This document shows, piece by piece, positions 8,906 through 18,413 of a stretch of 64,000 nucleotides of DNA. This DNA is from Echinicola jeungdonensis (GTDB lineage: Bacteria; Bacteroidota; Bacteroidia; Cytophagales; Cyclobacteriaceae). Each line of letters starts with the position of its first letter. The stretch's first letter is position 1. The translations under genes and the position numbers were made by a program. The stretch is taken from positions 248,001-312,000 of the forward strand of contig NZ_JAUFQT010000002.1 in assembly GCF_030409905.1 (NCBI RefSeq), read 5' to 3'. The notes under the pieces are model-generated. The model saw only the letters and a list, made by a program, of their open reading frames with translations. It searched no databases and was not told the DNA's origin.

Positions 8906-11776
8906 TTACCAACCTAAATAATAATCCTCATTCAGCCAATCCGGGCAGGCCAAATTATATTTTTCTCGCATCACATGTTCTGCCACGCAAAAAGCTCCTT
9001 CCACCCATCCTTGTTGATCGGAATAGGCTTCTCCCGTGATAAATACCCGCTCCTCTTCATGAGGCTGACGGATGTAAGGCATGATTTCCCAGACTTTGTA
9101 GTGGTTTTTCCATGCATGATATCCTCCTCCGTAAGGATCAAGGGTCCAGTCTTTGAAAGCAGAGGTGTATGGATCGGGAACAGATATCGAAGGGCCATGC
9201 AAATCTCTAACTTGCTTAATTACTTCTTCTACCATCATTTTACTGGCATGCTCATAGTGGGGGTAAAGGAAATTTTTTCCTTTTACCAGTTTGGTGGTTT
9301 TGGTCTGGAATTTTTCACCATTGTCCAATGCTTTCCAAAACTGGACTGTTCTCATATCATTGTAACTGGAAAGAAACAGGGAGTGGGAGTTTTTGGGGTC
9401 TACCCCGAAATAATAGCATTGCCGCATGGGAAGATCAGTAATGGATTCCCCTGCCTGAGCACCCAAAGTTTCCTTCCACCAAGGCTCCTCAAATCCCAAA
9501 AGGATTTTGCAGGAAGGCTCCATTATTACCGACTTCAAGTTGTGCTGCAAGGCTTTTTGCTTGTCCCGGTTAAAGAAGAAATTATCCTGGTCCAAAAGTT
9601 CCAGGGACCTCCTGGGCATACTTAGGATAATATCCTTGGCATCCACCTTCCAGTATTCCTTACTTTCCATATTGTAAAAAGTCAGAATGTATTTGTATAC
9701 ACTGGTAGTATCTGGATTTTTTTCAAAACTGGCCAACCTGTTTTTGGTTCGGATTTTACCGCCATTTTGAAGGAAATCATCTGCCAAACAGGTCAAAATT
9801 TGATCATATCCTCCATCAATGGTTTTGTATTCCACCGAATCACTAGCAAAATCCCCAACCATATAAGGCATGGCCTCAGCAGCATTCCAGTTGATGGTGT
9901 TGGAATAATAGCCGCCTGCCTGGGCCAAAAATTCATAACATTCCTGGGAGGATTGGTCCTTGAGCATGTTCCAAAATCCAATTTCATAGACATATTTCCC
10001 CTTATATGGTCCCTTAAATTCATATTTAAGTTCTTTTTTTACCTTATTCCATTCTCTTCTAGGAGAGGGACTGTTTTGGATTTTTTTTAGGGAATGTCCT
10101 CCTTTTTTTAAGACTTTTTTGATGATGGTCCTAAAAATTTCATCAGAGCTTTTACCCTGGAATTTCTCTCCTACTTCATAGTGGGTTTTGAAATTTTCTC
10201 CTGTGATTTTAGCCTGGCTGAACCTGTTGGCAAAAAAGCGCTGCTTCCTCAAGTAATACAGATGGTGATCGGGATCACCCATGGGGAAAGGGATAGGGTC
10301 AAGAGCATACTGAGTGGCAAAAACATCCTCAATAAGCGATGTGACAATTTTTTGGGAAGTCATATACCGCATGCCTCCAATTTCCCCGACTACATTCATG
10401 CCCGGTAATTTGATGGATTCCAGACGGCCACCCACCCGGTCACTCATTTCAAAAATATTGATATCCAAATCCAATGAATTCCCATTTTGGTCTTTACCGT
10501 TTTTGAGCCGGTAACCCGAATAAAGACCAGAAGCACCAGCCCCTACAATTGCCACATCCAATTTCAGGTTTTTGGCTACCTTGGTATCAAAGCGGTTGCT
10601 GATTTCCCCCCTTACCAATGGCCATTCAATTTTGAAATGGCTAAGGTCGTATTTAGTTTTTCCAGTTACCGCAAGGTCTGCCAGGATATTACCCAGCAAG
10701 GGAATAAACTTTGCTGCCCAACCTCCTGTGTAAACCACAATGTCTTCATGGTTATGCACCCATTCGGGAAGGGTGTCAACCATGAGCTCTTTATTATTAT
10801 TGTTCAGAGTAATCAGGCAGGTGGAGGTGAACTCTGGATTGGGCTCTAAGCCTTCCATATGTTTCATTACCCATTCGGAATTGTATCCCAAACTTTTAAT
10901 ACTGGGAATACCCGTCCTATCAGAAGGATCATTGATGATTTGGTCCGGAATATCAGGTGCCACTCGAATATAACCTGGGTGAGACCAATTCACCTCAGGG
11001 AAACCATAGAAAAGGCTTTTGCTTTGAGGCTTCTGAAATACAAACCAAGTGGGCAACTGGACGTTTCCGGTGTTTTTATAGTATGCGGATGACATTTCCC
11101 AAATGTCAACATTGACCGATAGTCCAAAATGTTTTAATACGTCGTTGATATAGGAACCTGGGGTGAGGATGAGTTTTTCAGCAGTGAATATGTTTTTTTC
11201 AGTAAATACTTTTATGTTTCCTTTTTTTCTGGAGTCAATATTGGTGACTGGATTATATTCTATCAGGTCAATATTTGAGGCTTTATTGGCGATGTTGAAA
11301 AGGGTCTGCAAAGTTGCCGAAAGGTTGATGATGCCCCCATCTTTTTGAAAAAAACCGGTATAATCTTCAGGAAGATTTTTAAATGGAAATTTAGCTTCAA
11401 TTTCCTTGGCATTCATGGGAGTAAAAGGAATGTCCAATTCCTTCATCACTTCCTCTGCTGCCTGGATTCCTCCTTCCTGTGAACTAATAGAAGGATCCCC
11501 AAACCATAATGAGCCCACTTTGTCCACCAAGGTGTCCCCACTGTGTTTCTGTAATTCCTCCCAATAGGGAATGGCATCCAAGGCCAATTGAGCCATATAT
11601 TTTTGGGCATATTGGACCCGGAATTGCCGGGACATCCCTGCAGAACTCCCTTTTTGATTGAAAAAACCAAATTGCTCCAACACCAATACTTTTTTTTCGG
11701 TATTGGCAAGAGCTGCAGCGGAGGAGAGTCCCATGGCTCCACCGCCAATAATGATAATGTCGTAAGAATCTTTCAT
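8906..11776 (-). CDS. double FAD-dependent oxidoreductase: DAO-type plus flavin amine oxidase-type
   Basis: A 956-residue protein with two complete flavoprotein modules. Residues 1-385 resemble monomeric sarcosine oxidase/N-methyl-tryptophan oxidase (DAO fold), with the FAD motif IIIGGGAMGLSSAAAL at about 5-20 and a YTGGWAAKFIPLLG-type C-terminal FAD segment. Residues about 405-956 resemble flavin monoamine or L-amino-acid oxidases, with a second FAD motif VAIVGAGASGLYSGYRL at about 407-423, a GGRLES segment after it, and a C-terminal FAD-binding segment ITGEAYSDQQGWVEGA. There is no signal peptide. A substrate with two amine oxidation steps, or a channelled intermediate, is possible but speculative. 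No obvious operon partner is present. Confidence 0.88.
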   Translation of the reverse strand: MKDSYDIIIIGGGAMGLSSAAALANTEKKVLVLEQFGFFNQKGSSAGMSRQFRVQYAQKYMAQLALDAIPYWEELQKHSGDTLVDKVGSLWFGDPSISSQEGGIQAAEEVMKELDIPFTPMNAKEIEAKFPFKNLPEDYTGFFQKDGGIINLSATLQTLFNIANKASNIDLIEYNPVTNIDSRKKGNIKVFTEKNIFTAEKLILTPGSYINDVLKHFGLSVNVDIWEMSSAYYKNTGNVQLPTWFVFQKPQSKSLFYGFPEVNWSHPGYIRVAPDIPDQIINDPSDRTGIPSIKSLGYNSEWVMKHMEGLEPNPEFTSTCLITLNNNNKELMVDTLPEWVHNHEDIVVYTGGWAAKFIPLLGNILADLAVTGKTKYDLSHFKIEWPLVRGEISNRFDTKVAKNLKLDVAIVGAGASGLYSGYRLKNGKDQNGNSLDLDINIFEMSDRVGGRLESIKLPGMNVVGEIGGMRYMTSQKIVTSLIEDVFATQYALDPIPFPMGDPDHHLYYLRKQRFFANRFSQAKITGENFKTHYEVGEKFQGKSSDEIFRTIIKKVLKKGGHSLKKIQNSPSPRREWNKVKKELKYEFKGPYKGKYVYEIGFWNMLKDQSSQECYEFLAQAGGYYSNTINWNAAEAMPYMVGDFASDSVEYKTIDGGYDQILTCLADDFLQNGGKIRTKNRLASFEKNPDTTSVYKYILTFYNMESKEYWKVDAKDIILSMPRRSLELLDQDNFFFNRDKQKALQHNLKSVIMEPSCKILLGFEEPWWKETLGAQAGESITDLPMRQCYYFGVDPKNSHSLFLSSYNDMRTVQFWKALDNGEKFQTKTTKLVKGKNFLYPHYEHASKMMVEEVIKQVRDLHGPSISVPDPYTSAFKDWTLDPYGGGYHAWKNHYKVWEIMPYIRQPHEEERVFITGEAYSDQQGWVEGAFCVAEHVMREKYNLACPDWLNEDYYLGW

Positions 11777-11994
11777 GGTAAAATAGATTTAAAATAAAAT
11801 GATAGGTTTATTGCCTGTAAAAGTTGTGTCATTCTAAAAATCAAAATCCAAATGCAGAAAATGAAAATTAAATTAGGCTAAATAAAAATGTCAGATTCTG
11901 CCGCTCTTGTTAAAATGGTAACTTCAAGTGAATAATATAGTAAATAAAGTTAATTGTACTATGAATGAAGGTCAATTAGCCCGGGTATTAAAAT

Positions 11995-12426
11995 TTATTT
12001 AGGGTTTTGGTTAGCTTTAATGGCCTTTAATAGAATTTCCAAATGGTCAAATGCCAAATTAGGAAGATTTCCCACAGGAAACCATTGTACATTTTTTGCG
12101 TCATCCTTGGCTTTGATAGGCTTGGAAACCGGGGTCTTTCCAGTGAAAGCAAAAGACACTACCCTCTCCCTAGGGTCCCGGTGTACGGCATCAAAAAAAC
12201 CAAAATTTTTCAGTTCGATATTAGATAGTCCCGTTTCTTCCTTTAATTCCCGGTGGGCCGCATGTACAATCAATTCATTTATTTCAACAAAACCACCCGG
12301 AAACGCCCAACAATCTTTAAAGGGAGGGTTTTTCCTTTGAATCAAAAGCAGCTGTTTTAGGTCCTCAGAAAAAATAACCATATCAACAGTCAATGCAAAA
12401 TGGGGATACTTGTATGTATAACTCAT
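11995..12426 (-). CDS. Nudix hydrolase
   Basis: A 143-residue Nudix-family pyrophosphohydrolase. The full Nudix box GX5EX7REUXEEXGU is present (GFVEINE, seven residues, then RELKEETGL, about residues 45-67). The N-terminal MSYTYKYPHFALTVDMVIF resembles ADP-ribose/NAD-type Nudix enzymes (NrtR-related catalytic domain), but the C-terminal DNA-binding domain of NrtR is absent. Substrate cannot be read directly. It is followed 26 bp upstream on the same strand by the 2H phosphoesterase-like gene, so both may share a transcript. Confidence 0.93.
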   Translation of the reverse strand: MSYTYKYPHFALTVDMVIFSEDLKQLLLIQRKNPPFKDCWAFPGGFVEINELIVHAAHRELKEETGLSNIELKNFGFFDAVHRDPRERVVSFAFTGKTPVSKPIKAKDDAKNVQWFPVGNLPNLAFDHLEILLKAIKANQNPK

Positions 12427-12452
12427 TATTAGTTTGGTTTAGTTAATAAAAA

Positions 12453-13136
12453 TTAATCCAAGGAATATCGATGAAGCACTTTGACCTTGTTTTTTAGTTG
12501 GTACCAATCATTGAATACTAACTCCATCGAATTGATTTCAAAAGTCCCAAAATCAAAATACCTGTATCGATGGAGTAAATCCAGAAATTCACCTTTATTT
12601 TGAATGGTAGACTTAAACCTCGTTACAGTGTTATGAGCTGTTTGGAGAGAATAACGTTTATCAATGGTATGTTCTAAATTTCCATTATTAAATTGTTGCC
12701 TTAATTGATCTCTGATTTGTTTTAATCTTCCATTGGAAGGAAATCCTTGGACCATAATGCAGGACGGGGAGGCAGTGATACCTTCCAACTTAATGTTAAA
12801 TGGTTTAATCCCTTTAAGGCTTTCCCCAACGAGTTTTACATAATCTGAAACATTCACCCTTTCCAATTCAAAACCTGGATAGCAGGATATCAATGACATG
12901 ACAGTAAGGTGAATGTCAGAGGAAGGATAATAATATTGTTCTGGTTCGATTATTCTTAGTTGATTTAGAAAAGATTGAATGGATTGTATACAATTGGGGT
13001 CAGGCCTGGCAAGCAAGGTAATGCCATATCGGTTGTCATTTGGATTGTCAAGCCAAGAGTCTTTAAAATTTTGATCCAATGTTATTTTATGAATTGCCTC
13101 CTCATAAAGGTGCGTGTAATGTTTTTCCAAATTCAT
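12453..13136 (-). CDS. 2H phosphoesterase / 2'-5' RNA ligase-like protein
   Basis: A 227-residue protein with the two His-x-Thr motifs of the 2H phosphoesterase superfamily: HLTV at about residues 76-79 and HNTV at about 168-171. These pair in the active site to act on 2',3'-cyclic or 2'-5' phosphodiester linkages. The rest shows the expected alternating beta/alpha pattern. Members include LigT/ThpR RNA ligases and cyclic phosphodiesterases; the natural substrate here is unknown. It is transcribed just before the Nudix gene with a 26-bp gap, a pairing consistent with nucleotide or RNA-end processing. Confidence 0.75.
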   Translation of the reverse strand: MNLEKHYTHLYEEAIHKITLDQNFKDSWLDNPNDNRYGITLLARPDPNCIQSIQSFLNQLRIIEPEQYYYPSSDIHLTVMSLISCYPGFELERVNVSDYVKLVGESLKGIKPFNIKLEGITASPSCIMVQGFPSNGRLKQIRDQLRQQFNNGNLEHTIDKRYSLQTAHNTVTRFKSTIQNKGEFLDLLHRYRYFDFGTFEINSMELVFNDWYQLKNKVKVLHRYSLD

Positions 13137-13193
13137 GAAAGAAATTAGAAGCTTGTATGGTTGATTATTAACCCTGAATTTAAAGTCTTTGGT

Positions 13194-14243
13194 TTAATGA
13201 ATCAATTTAAATGTTTCAAACATTTTTTTCAGTTCTTCCCAAATGCTAATAGCTGCTTTGGATTCAGGGGACCACTGAATTTGTAATTGGTAAAAGTTCC
13301 CTTCATTTTCCAACATTCGGTTCATCCGGTAAATAGTGATGTCCTGTTCTTCCTCCTCGATTTTGATGTGTTTGATTTTGTTGGTAGACCCCCAAAGGAT
13401 AGAAGCTTTGTTGGAAATCAATTGGTCCAGGGGTTCAAAAATTGTTCTTTGGATGGCAGCAAATAAATTCGGCAGATTTGGTTCAATGGGGGATTTTAAA
13501 GCCAAATTTTTGTCGAGTACCTGGACCACAAAACTATTGGAAAATACCATTTTGCTCAGGTCCAATTGTCCATAAAAAAGGTCTTCACGCAATTTTTTTG
13601 CTTCTTCTTCAGATAGGGGTTTTTCCCCATGGGAAACATAAAAATTGGACAAACGTTCCAGGTGTTTATCAATTAGTTCAGTAGTGCTATTTTCGGTGAA
13701 ATTGATTTTTATTGACTCTCCATATTGAAATAAAACTGTTTCTGACTCAGTAAGCATTTTGCCAAAAGGCATAACTTGGGCTGCAGCTACTATATTTTGC
13801 CAATGTTCCTCTTGTATCAATCCTGTTTTAATTAAATAATCTTTATGGTTTAGGTACTCTGGGGGTTTCCAGTATTTCATTTGTGGCCTGGTCAGCGCAA
13901 AGCCCAATTTGTTATCAATAAAATCTGCCTGATTAACATCTTGACGTTGTTTTTCTAATTTTTTTCCCGTTTGGATGCTTAATTCTCTGGACCCCAATTC
14001 AAGTTTAAGATTTGAGGACTCCACATTTCTTTTGTGAAACCGGTCCATAAAAATCCCGACCACAATAATGATTAGAAATAATAACATAAATACTGGATAC
14101 CAAGTTGATATGGGATGTTCTGCTGGCGTCAAGTTCATGGCGAGAATGATTACCCCTTCGGCAACCAAGACTACCAAACCCAATAATTTCAACCAATTGC
14201 TGATCTCTGCCAATATAGTAGACCGTTCTTCCTTATTTTTCAT
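13194..14243 (-). CDS. membrane-anchored protein of unknown function
   Basis: About 349 residues if started at the ATG giving MKNKEERSTIL; an upstream ATG at 14285 would add 14 residues, but the A-rich sequence AAAATTCAAT directly precedes the inner one. Two hydrophobic spans near the N-terminus (LKLLGLVVLVAEGVIILAMN and WYPVFMLLFLIIIVVGIFM) are followed by a large soluble part of about 280 residues rich in charged helices. No catalytic motif is recognised. A patch with ILWGSTNKIKHIKI and the predicted helical segments suggest a regulatory or scaffold role, but this is not supported further. It is single, 57 bp from the 2H gene. Confidence 0.7.
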   Translation of the reverse strand: MKNKEERSTILAEISNWLKLLGLVVLVAEGVIILAMNLTPAEHPISTWYPVFMLLFLIIIVVGIFMDRFHKRNVESSNLKLELGSRELSIQTGKKLEKQRQDVNQADFIDNKLGFALTRPQMKYWKPPEYLNHKDYLIKTGLIQEEHWQNIVAAAQVMPFGKMLTESETVLFQYGESIKINFTENSTTELIDKHLERLSNFYVSHGEKPLSEEEAKKLREDLFYGQLDLSKMVFSNSFVVQVLDKNLALKSPIEPNLPNLFAAIQRTIFEPLDQLISNKASILWGSTNKIKHIKIEEEEQDITIYRMNRMLENEGNFYQLQIQWSPESKAAISIWEELKKMFETFKLIH

Positions 14244-14544
14244 ATTGAATTTTATGTTGGATGGGTGATGTAAAAAACGAAACACGATTGGAAAGACCCT
14301 TTTCTAAAGTTAAATGGGTGGAGGGTACCTTTTAACGAATATGGAAAAACCTGTTATATTAATTAAATATACTGATTTTCAGACATCTTTGAAATGTTTT
14401 GCATCCTCAAAAAGTGTTTGAATTGGTCTGGAACCTTTTCATATGTGATTATAAATTGGTAATTATGGGAAAGTTGGAAGGGAACTTTGGAGGAGATGTA
14501 AATTGTTTGTATATACATTTATTATCGAACAAAAGGAATAGTAT

Positions 14545-15378
14545 ATGAATAATTTGGCGGATTTTCGAAAGATGACAGAGGAGTTTCCCGAAAGAGGGGA
14601 CTTGATGCCTGTTTTATTTGTTGGACATGGTTCTCCTATGAATGGTATTGAGAATAACCTGTTTTCCCGGTATTGGGAAAAATTGGGAAAAGAAATACCG
14701 GAACCCAATGCAGTTTTGGTAATCTCTGCCCACTGGTTGAGTAGGGGCACCCATGTGACTGCTATGGAACAACCTAGAACTATTCATGATTTTGCAGGGT
14801 TTCCAAAGGCTTTATCTGAAGTGGAATATCCAGCACCTGGTCATCCAACCTTGGCCAGGCATTTGGCTGGAATGATAGAAAGTACCCAGGTGGGCTTAGA
14901 CCATGATTGGGGCTTGGATCATGGCACTTGGACGGTGGTAAGACATATGTACCCAAATGCCCATATCCCTGTATTGCAGTTAAGTATTGATTATTACCAA
15001 AGTCCACAATACCATTATGAATTGGCCAAGGAACTTTATCACCTCAGAAAAAAAGGGGTGTTAATCATAGGAAGTGGAAATATGGTGCACAATCTTCGTA
15101 TGGTAGCCTGGGATAAGTTAGGTACGAATGATTATGGTTTTGATTGGGCTAACACCATCAATGATAAATTTAAATCTTTGATTGCCAATGGTGATCATAA
15201 AGCCCTCATCCAATATGATAAATTAGGTGAAGAGGCCATTTTGGCGATTCCCACTCCTGATCATTATTTTCCTTTGTTATATACCCTGGGCTTGGTCAAA
15301 AATAAAGAGGAAGTAACTTTTTTTAATGATAAAGCTGTTGGAGGCTCATTGACCATGACTTCCGTTAAATGGGGGTGA
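14545..15378 (+). CDS. ygiD: DODA-type extradiol ring-cleavage dioxygenase (YgiD-like)
   Basis: A 277-residue class III extradiol dioxygenase related to YgiD and plant 4,5-DOPA dioxygenase. Metal/catalytic histidines are seen in FVGHGSPMN (about residue 33), ISAHWLSRG (about residue 69), LDHGTW (about residue 132) and the late HDHYF-like TPDHYFPLLY segment. YgiD of E. coli cleaves DOPA; natural substrates in Bacteroidota are not known. Length is near the usual 260-275. It stands alone with no catechol pathway nearby. Confidence 0.9.
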   Translation: MNNLADFRKMTEEFPERGDLMPVLFVGHGSPMNGIENNLFSRYWEKLGKEIPEPNAVLVISAHWLSRGTHVTAMEQPRTIHDFAGFPKALSEVEYPAPGHPTLARHLAGMIESTQVGLDHDWGLDHGTWTVVRHMYPNAHIPVLQLSIDYYQSPQYHYELAKELYHLRKKGVLIIGSGNMVHNLRMVAWDKLGTNDYGFDWANTINDKFKSLIANGDHKALIQYDKLGEEAILAIPTPDHYFPLLYTLGLVKNKEEVTFFNDKAVGGSLTMTSVKWG

Positions 15379-15546
15379 GTTTTTGGTTTATGGGGTGATT
15401 ATTGAAGTAAAAAGTTATAATATTAATTGGTCCACAGAATAACCCGACCCAAAAAAACTAATTAACTATTGTCCATAAGTGATTATTTTGGGGAGTAATT
15501 TTCTATTAATGTGCACAAAGGATTTTCATTTAATAGGAATTGGGCT

Positions 15547-16020
15547 TTACAAATGGCGGATAATGGTTTTAAGGTCGTTGGGTTTTAAAACTCCTCCAAA
15601 CCGGTAAACCACTTGATATTGTTCATTTAAAAATATCCAAGTAGGGTAGGAGAGATGTTCATTTCCAGCCAGGTGAATGGCCAGTTCATGAACACCTCCC
15701 GAGAGCCCCTGAGATTGGTACTGGTAATTTTTACCGTCAAATTCAATGTTTCTTTTACCTTCAGCATCCAATTCAACAAAATAGTAATCCTTTAACAAGT
15801 CAAGTAAGATCTTATCCTTTTTGATCTGCGCTTTTTGCAATTTACAATACCTGCACCAATCTGTGGTGATTTCTAATATGATAGGCTTTGGGGAATTATT
15901 CATACTATCCTCCAAGGCAGGAAAACTTAGCGGGGAAAGGCTATCTTGAGCCATACCCGGCTTGTTTATCGCTCCCAAAAGCAAGCCAAGGAAAACAATA
16001 TGAAAAAGCCTCCGTTTCAT
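15547..16020 (-). CDS. periplasmic thioredoxin-fold protein
   Basis: A 157-residue protein with a signal peptide (hydrophobic core LFHIVFLGLLLGAIN, cleavage near GMAQ) and a thioredoxin-like active site TDWCRYCK at about residues 54-61 (WCxxC). A cis-Pro-type segment LSYPTWIFLN follows at about 118-127. It resembles the DUF255/thioredoxin-like fold proteins that reduce or maturate exported proteins. The gene begins 9 bp after the TonB receptor stop and is surely cotranscribed. The receptor has a Cys-x-x-Cys in its plug domain, a possible partner. Confidence 0.88.
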   Translation of the reverse strand: MKRRLFHIVFLGLLLGAINKPGMAQDSLSPLSFPALEDSMNNSPKPIILEITTDWCRYCKLQKAQIKKDKILLDLLKDYYFVELDAEGKRNIEFDGKNYQYQSQGLSGGVHELAIHLAGNEHLSYPTWIFLNEQYQVVYRFGGVLKPNDLKTIIRHL

Positions 16021-16029
16021 ATTTCTGGT

Positions 16030-18297
16030 TTAATACAAATTATATCTAATTCCAGCAAAAGCCCTTATCCCTTGCATGGAAGCAAAATTATAGGCTGGAT
16101 CAAAAGTGTACCCATTGGGATTATTGATGGGGTCGTCCACATTTTCATCAAAGGGGTCAAAAGGCCTCATGATGGGATCCTTGGGAACAAAATTCAGAAG
16201 ATTCTTAACCCCACCATAAAGTTCTAGACCATTGTCCCATTTTTTGGATAATTGAACATTGGCGATGAGGTGCCAAGGGCTGTATTCGGGCCTGTAATCA
16301 TTGGGTAAAATAGGTAAGCGCATAGGCCCATTCCATTTGCCGGTAAAGTCTACTGAATATCCTTGTGGTAAACCATAGCTTATGGTGTAATTTCCAGACC
16401 ATTTGGGGGCATGGAGTTGACGGACTTTTTCAAGATCGCCGTCATTACCTGTGTTTTCTTTTTGGAAAACATCCATGTAAGAGATTCCAGCCAATATTTT
16501 CAATGGGAAATTAAAGGTTAAATTGGTATTCAATGATATTCCTTGGGAAATCGCATGTCCCCTCAAATTGTTATAAAAAATCTTATCGGGATCACTGTCA
16601 AGGTCTGCAATGATTTTATTCGTGAAATAGGAATAAAATCCAGTCGCATCAAATTCCAAATAGAAATCATCTGTGGGGATGCTCCATACATAATTCAAAT
16701 TCCCATTATATGATTTTTCGGGATTCAATTCCTCAGAGATCACCACCTCCCTTGCCCCGGTCAAAGCTGCATGGTCCTCAGTAAAAATGTTGACTACCCT
16801 GAAGCCGGTACCGAAGCTGGCTCTTAAGGTATGATTTTCACTTGGACTGGCTTTGTAAGCTAATCTGGGTGAGTGCACATGACCATGGTGATTGTCATAA
16901 TCATACCTATAACCCAATAACAATTTTTGCTTAGGGTTCATTGTCCATTCATCTTGAACAAATACACCTGGTAAGGGTGTTCTGGCAGGTTGGTTGGCCT
17001 CCCCATCAGCTGTAGCTGTGGCCGGGGTATTGTCATCATATACTGTATAGCGGAAGGAAGTTCCCAGTAAGAACTTATGATTTTCTCCCCATTTTTTGTC
17101 CCAATAGGTTTGTAAAAACGCCACCTCTTGCTTAGCCATATACGGGGTGTCGCCGTACCAAGAATCCTGATGATGCCAATTGTATGAAAATTGAGTAAAT
17201 ATGCGCTCTTTTACGGGCAATTGATAAAGACCAATAAATTCTGCCCTTTTGGTATAAATACTTTCTCCATAAACTTCGTCTCCACCACGATGTTGGTGTT
17301 TATCCCAGTTCATTTCACCACCCCAACGGTCCTCATACACATACCTTCCGGCCAAGCTAAATGCTCTGTTGTTTTTGCGGGAAAAATTCCATTTGTTGAA
17401 AATGGAAATCCTGTCCTGAAGGGTCATATCGGTGAAATTATCCCCGTTTTTGTCAATTGGATTTTCATAATTGAAATAATTAACCCCAAACAAACTGGTA
17501 GCTTCCCCAGCATTGAACCGAATTGCGGCATCCGCACTTACCTCACCCCAAGTGGTGGAAAATACATCCGCACTTACCAAAGGGGCACGTACGGGACTTT
17601 TGGTGATCACATTAATAATTCCCCCCATTGCCTCAGACCCATATAAAGAAGAAGCCGGGCCCTTCACTACTTCAATTCTTTCTACCATGCTATTAGGGAT
17701 TCCACTAAGACCATAGACTGAAGACAGTGCACTGACAATAGGCATTCCGTCAATTAAAATCATGGTATAAGGACCTTCCATACCATTGATATGAATATCC
17801 CCTGTGTTACAGACATTACAGTTCAATTGAGGTTGGACCCCATTCACCATTCCAACGGATTCGAAAAGGCTGGGAGTGGGGTTTTTTCGGAATAGTTCCG
17901 GGGTAATTACTTCCACTGGAACAGGACTATCCGCCCTGCTGATTTCCGTCATGGTACCGGTTACTACTACCTCGTCCATTTGGGTATCGGTGGAGCTGAG
18001 CTCAAAATTCAATTTTATTTCTTCGCCATTTTGGACTTTTGCCACTTCTTGCTTGGGCTGAAAACCAATAAAACTAGCCTGCACTTTCCAGGTCCCCTCA
18101 GGTACCTGCTCTATTCTGAAATTTCCTTGGTTATCTGTAATGCCACCCAGATTTAATTCAGAAATGCCCACATTAACTAATTCCAAGGCCTCACCCGAGG
18201 AAGAGGTGACCCTACCAGTGATTTGGCCATTTTGGGCAAATATCAAGTTGCATATAAATACAAGAGTAAATGTTAGTAGTAAAACTTTTTGGTTCAT
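16030..18297 (-). CDS. TonB-dependent receptor, probably for metal uptake
   Basis: A 755-residue outer-membrane receptor. It has a signal peptide (cleavage after IFAQ), a carboxypeptidase-regulatory-like domain at about residues 23-100, a TonB-box-like segment (QMDEVVVTGT) at about 106-115, a plug domain with ILIDGMPIV and GSEAMGGIINVITK, and a 22-strand barrel ending in the aromatic FAGIRYNLY. The plug contains NCNVCNTGD, a Cys-x-x-Cys near residue 160. It is divergent from a DtxR/MntR-type regulator across a palindromic site, so manganese or iron transport is the likely role. The following thioredoxin gene is in the same operon. Confidence 0.92.
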   Translation of the reverse strand: MNQKVLLLTFTLVFICNLIFAQNGQITGRVTSSSGEALELVNVGISELNLGGITDNQGNFRIEQVPEGTWKVQASFIGFQPKQEVAKVQNGEEIKLNFELSSTDTQMDEVVVTGTMTEISRADSPVPVEVITPELFRKNPTPSLFESVGMVNGVQPQLNCNVCNTGDIHINGMEGPYTMILIDGMPIVSALSSVYGLSGIPNSMVERIEVVKGPASSLYGSEAMGGIINVITKSPVRAPLVSADVFSTTWGEVSADAAIRFNAGEATSLFGVNYFNYENPIDKNGDNFTDMTLQDRISIFNKWNFSRKNNRAFSLAGRYVYEDRWGGEMNWDKHQHRGGDEVYGESIYTKRAEFIGLYQLPVKERIFTQFSYNWHHQDSWYGDTPYMAKQEVAFLQTYWDKKWGENHKFLLGTSFRYTVYDDNTPATATADGEANQPARTPLPGVFVQDEWTMNPKQKLLLGYRYDYDNHHGHVHSPRLAYKASPSENHTLRASFGTGFRVVNIFTEDHAALTGAREVVISEELNPEKSYNGNLNYVWSIPTDDFYLEFDATGFYSYFTNKIIADLDSDPDKIFYNNLRGHAISQGISLNTNLTFNFPLKILAGISYMDVFQKENTGNDGDLEKVRQLHAPKWSGNYTISYGLPQGYSVDFTGKWNGPMRLPILPNDYRPEYSPWHLIANVQLSKKWDNGLELYGGVKNLLNFVPKDPIMRPFDPFDENVDDPINNPNGYTFDPAYNFASMQGIRAFAGIRYNLY

Positions 18298-18335
18298 ATG
18301 TTCTAATAATAAAATTTGAATAACAAAATTATAAA

Positions 18336-18351
18336 GTTAGATTGATCTAAC
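18336..18351. promoter_or_regulatory. palindromic operator between receptor and DtxR-type gene
   Basis: GTTAGATTGATCTAAC is a perfect inverted repeat with 7-bp arms and a 2-bp centre. It sits in the roughly 100-bp divergent region, close to both starts. Size and placement fit a DtxR/MntR-type dimer site. A second inverted repeat, AAAACAGTT (18352-18360) and AACTGTTTT (18382-18390), lies immediately beside it. Confidence 0.65.
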
Positions 18352-18413
18352 AAAACAGTTTGGGATATTTTTTTATATTTGAACTGTTTTTATGAAAAGT
18401 GACAAAAGACTAT

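Noticed and set aside
8975..9625. 216-codon open frame on the plus strand
   Set aside because: It is antisense to the well-supported double flavoprotein gene, has no family resemblance, and reflects the codon pattern of that gene.
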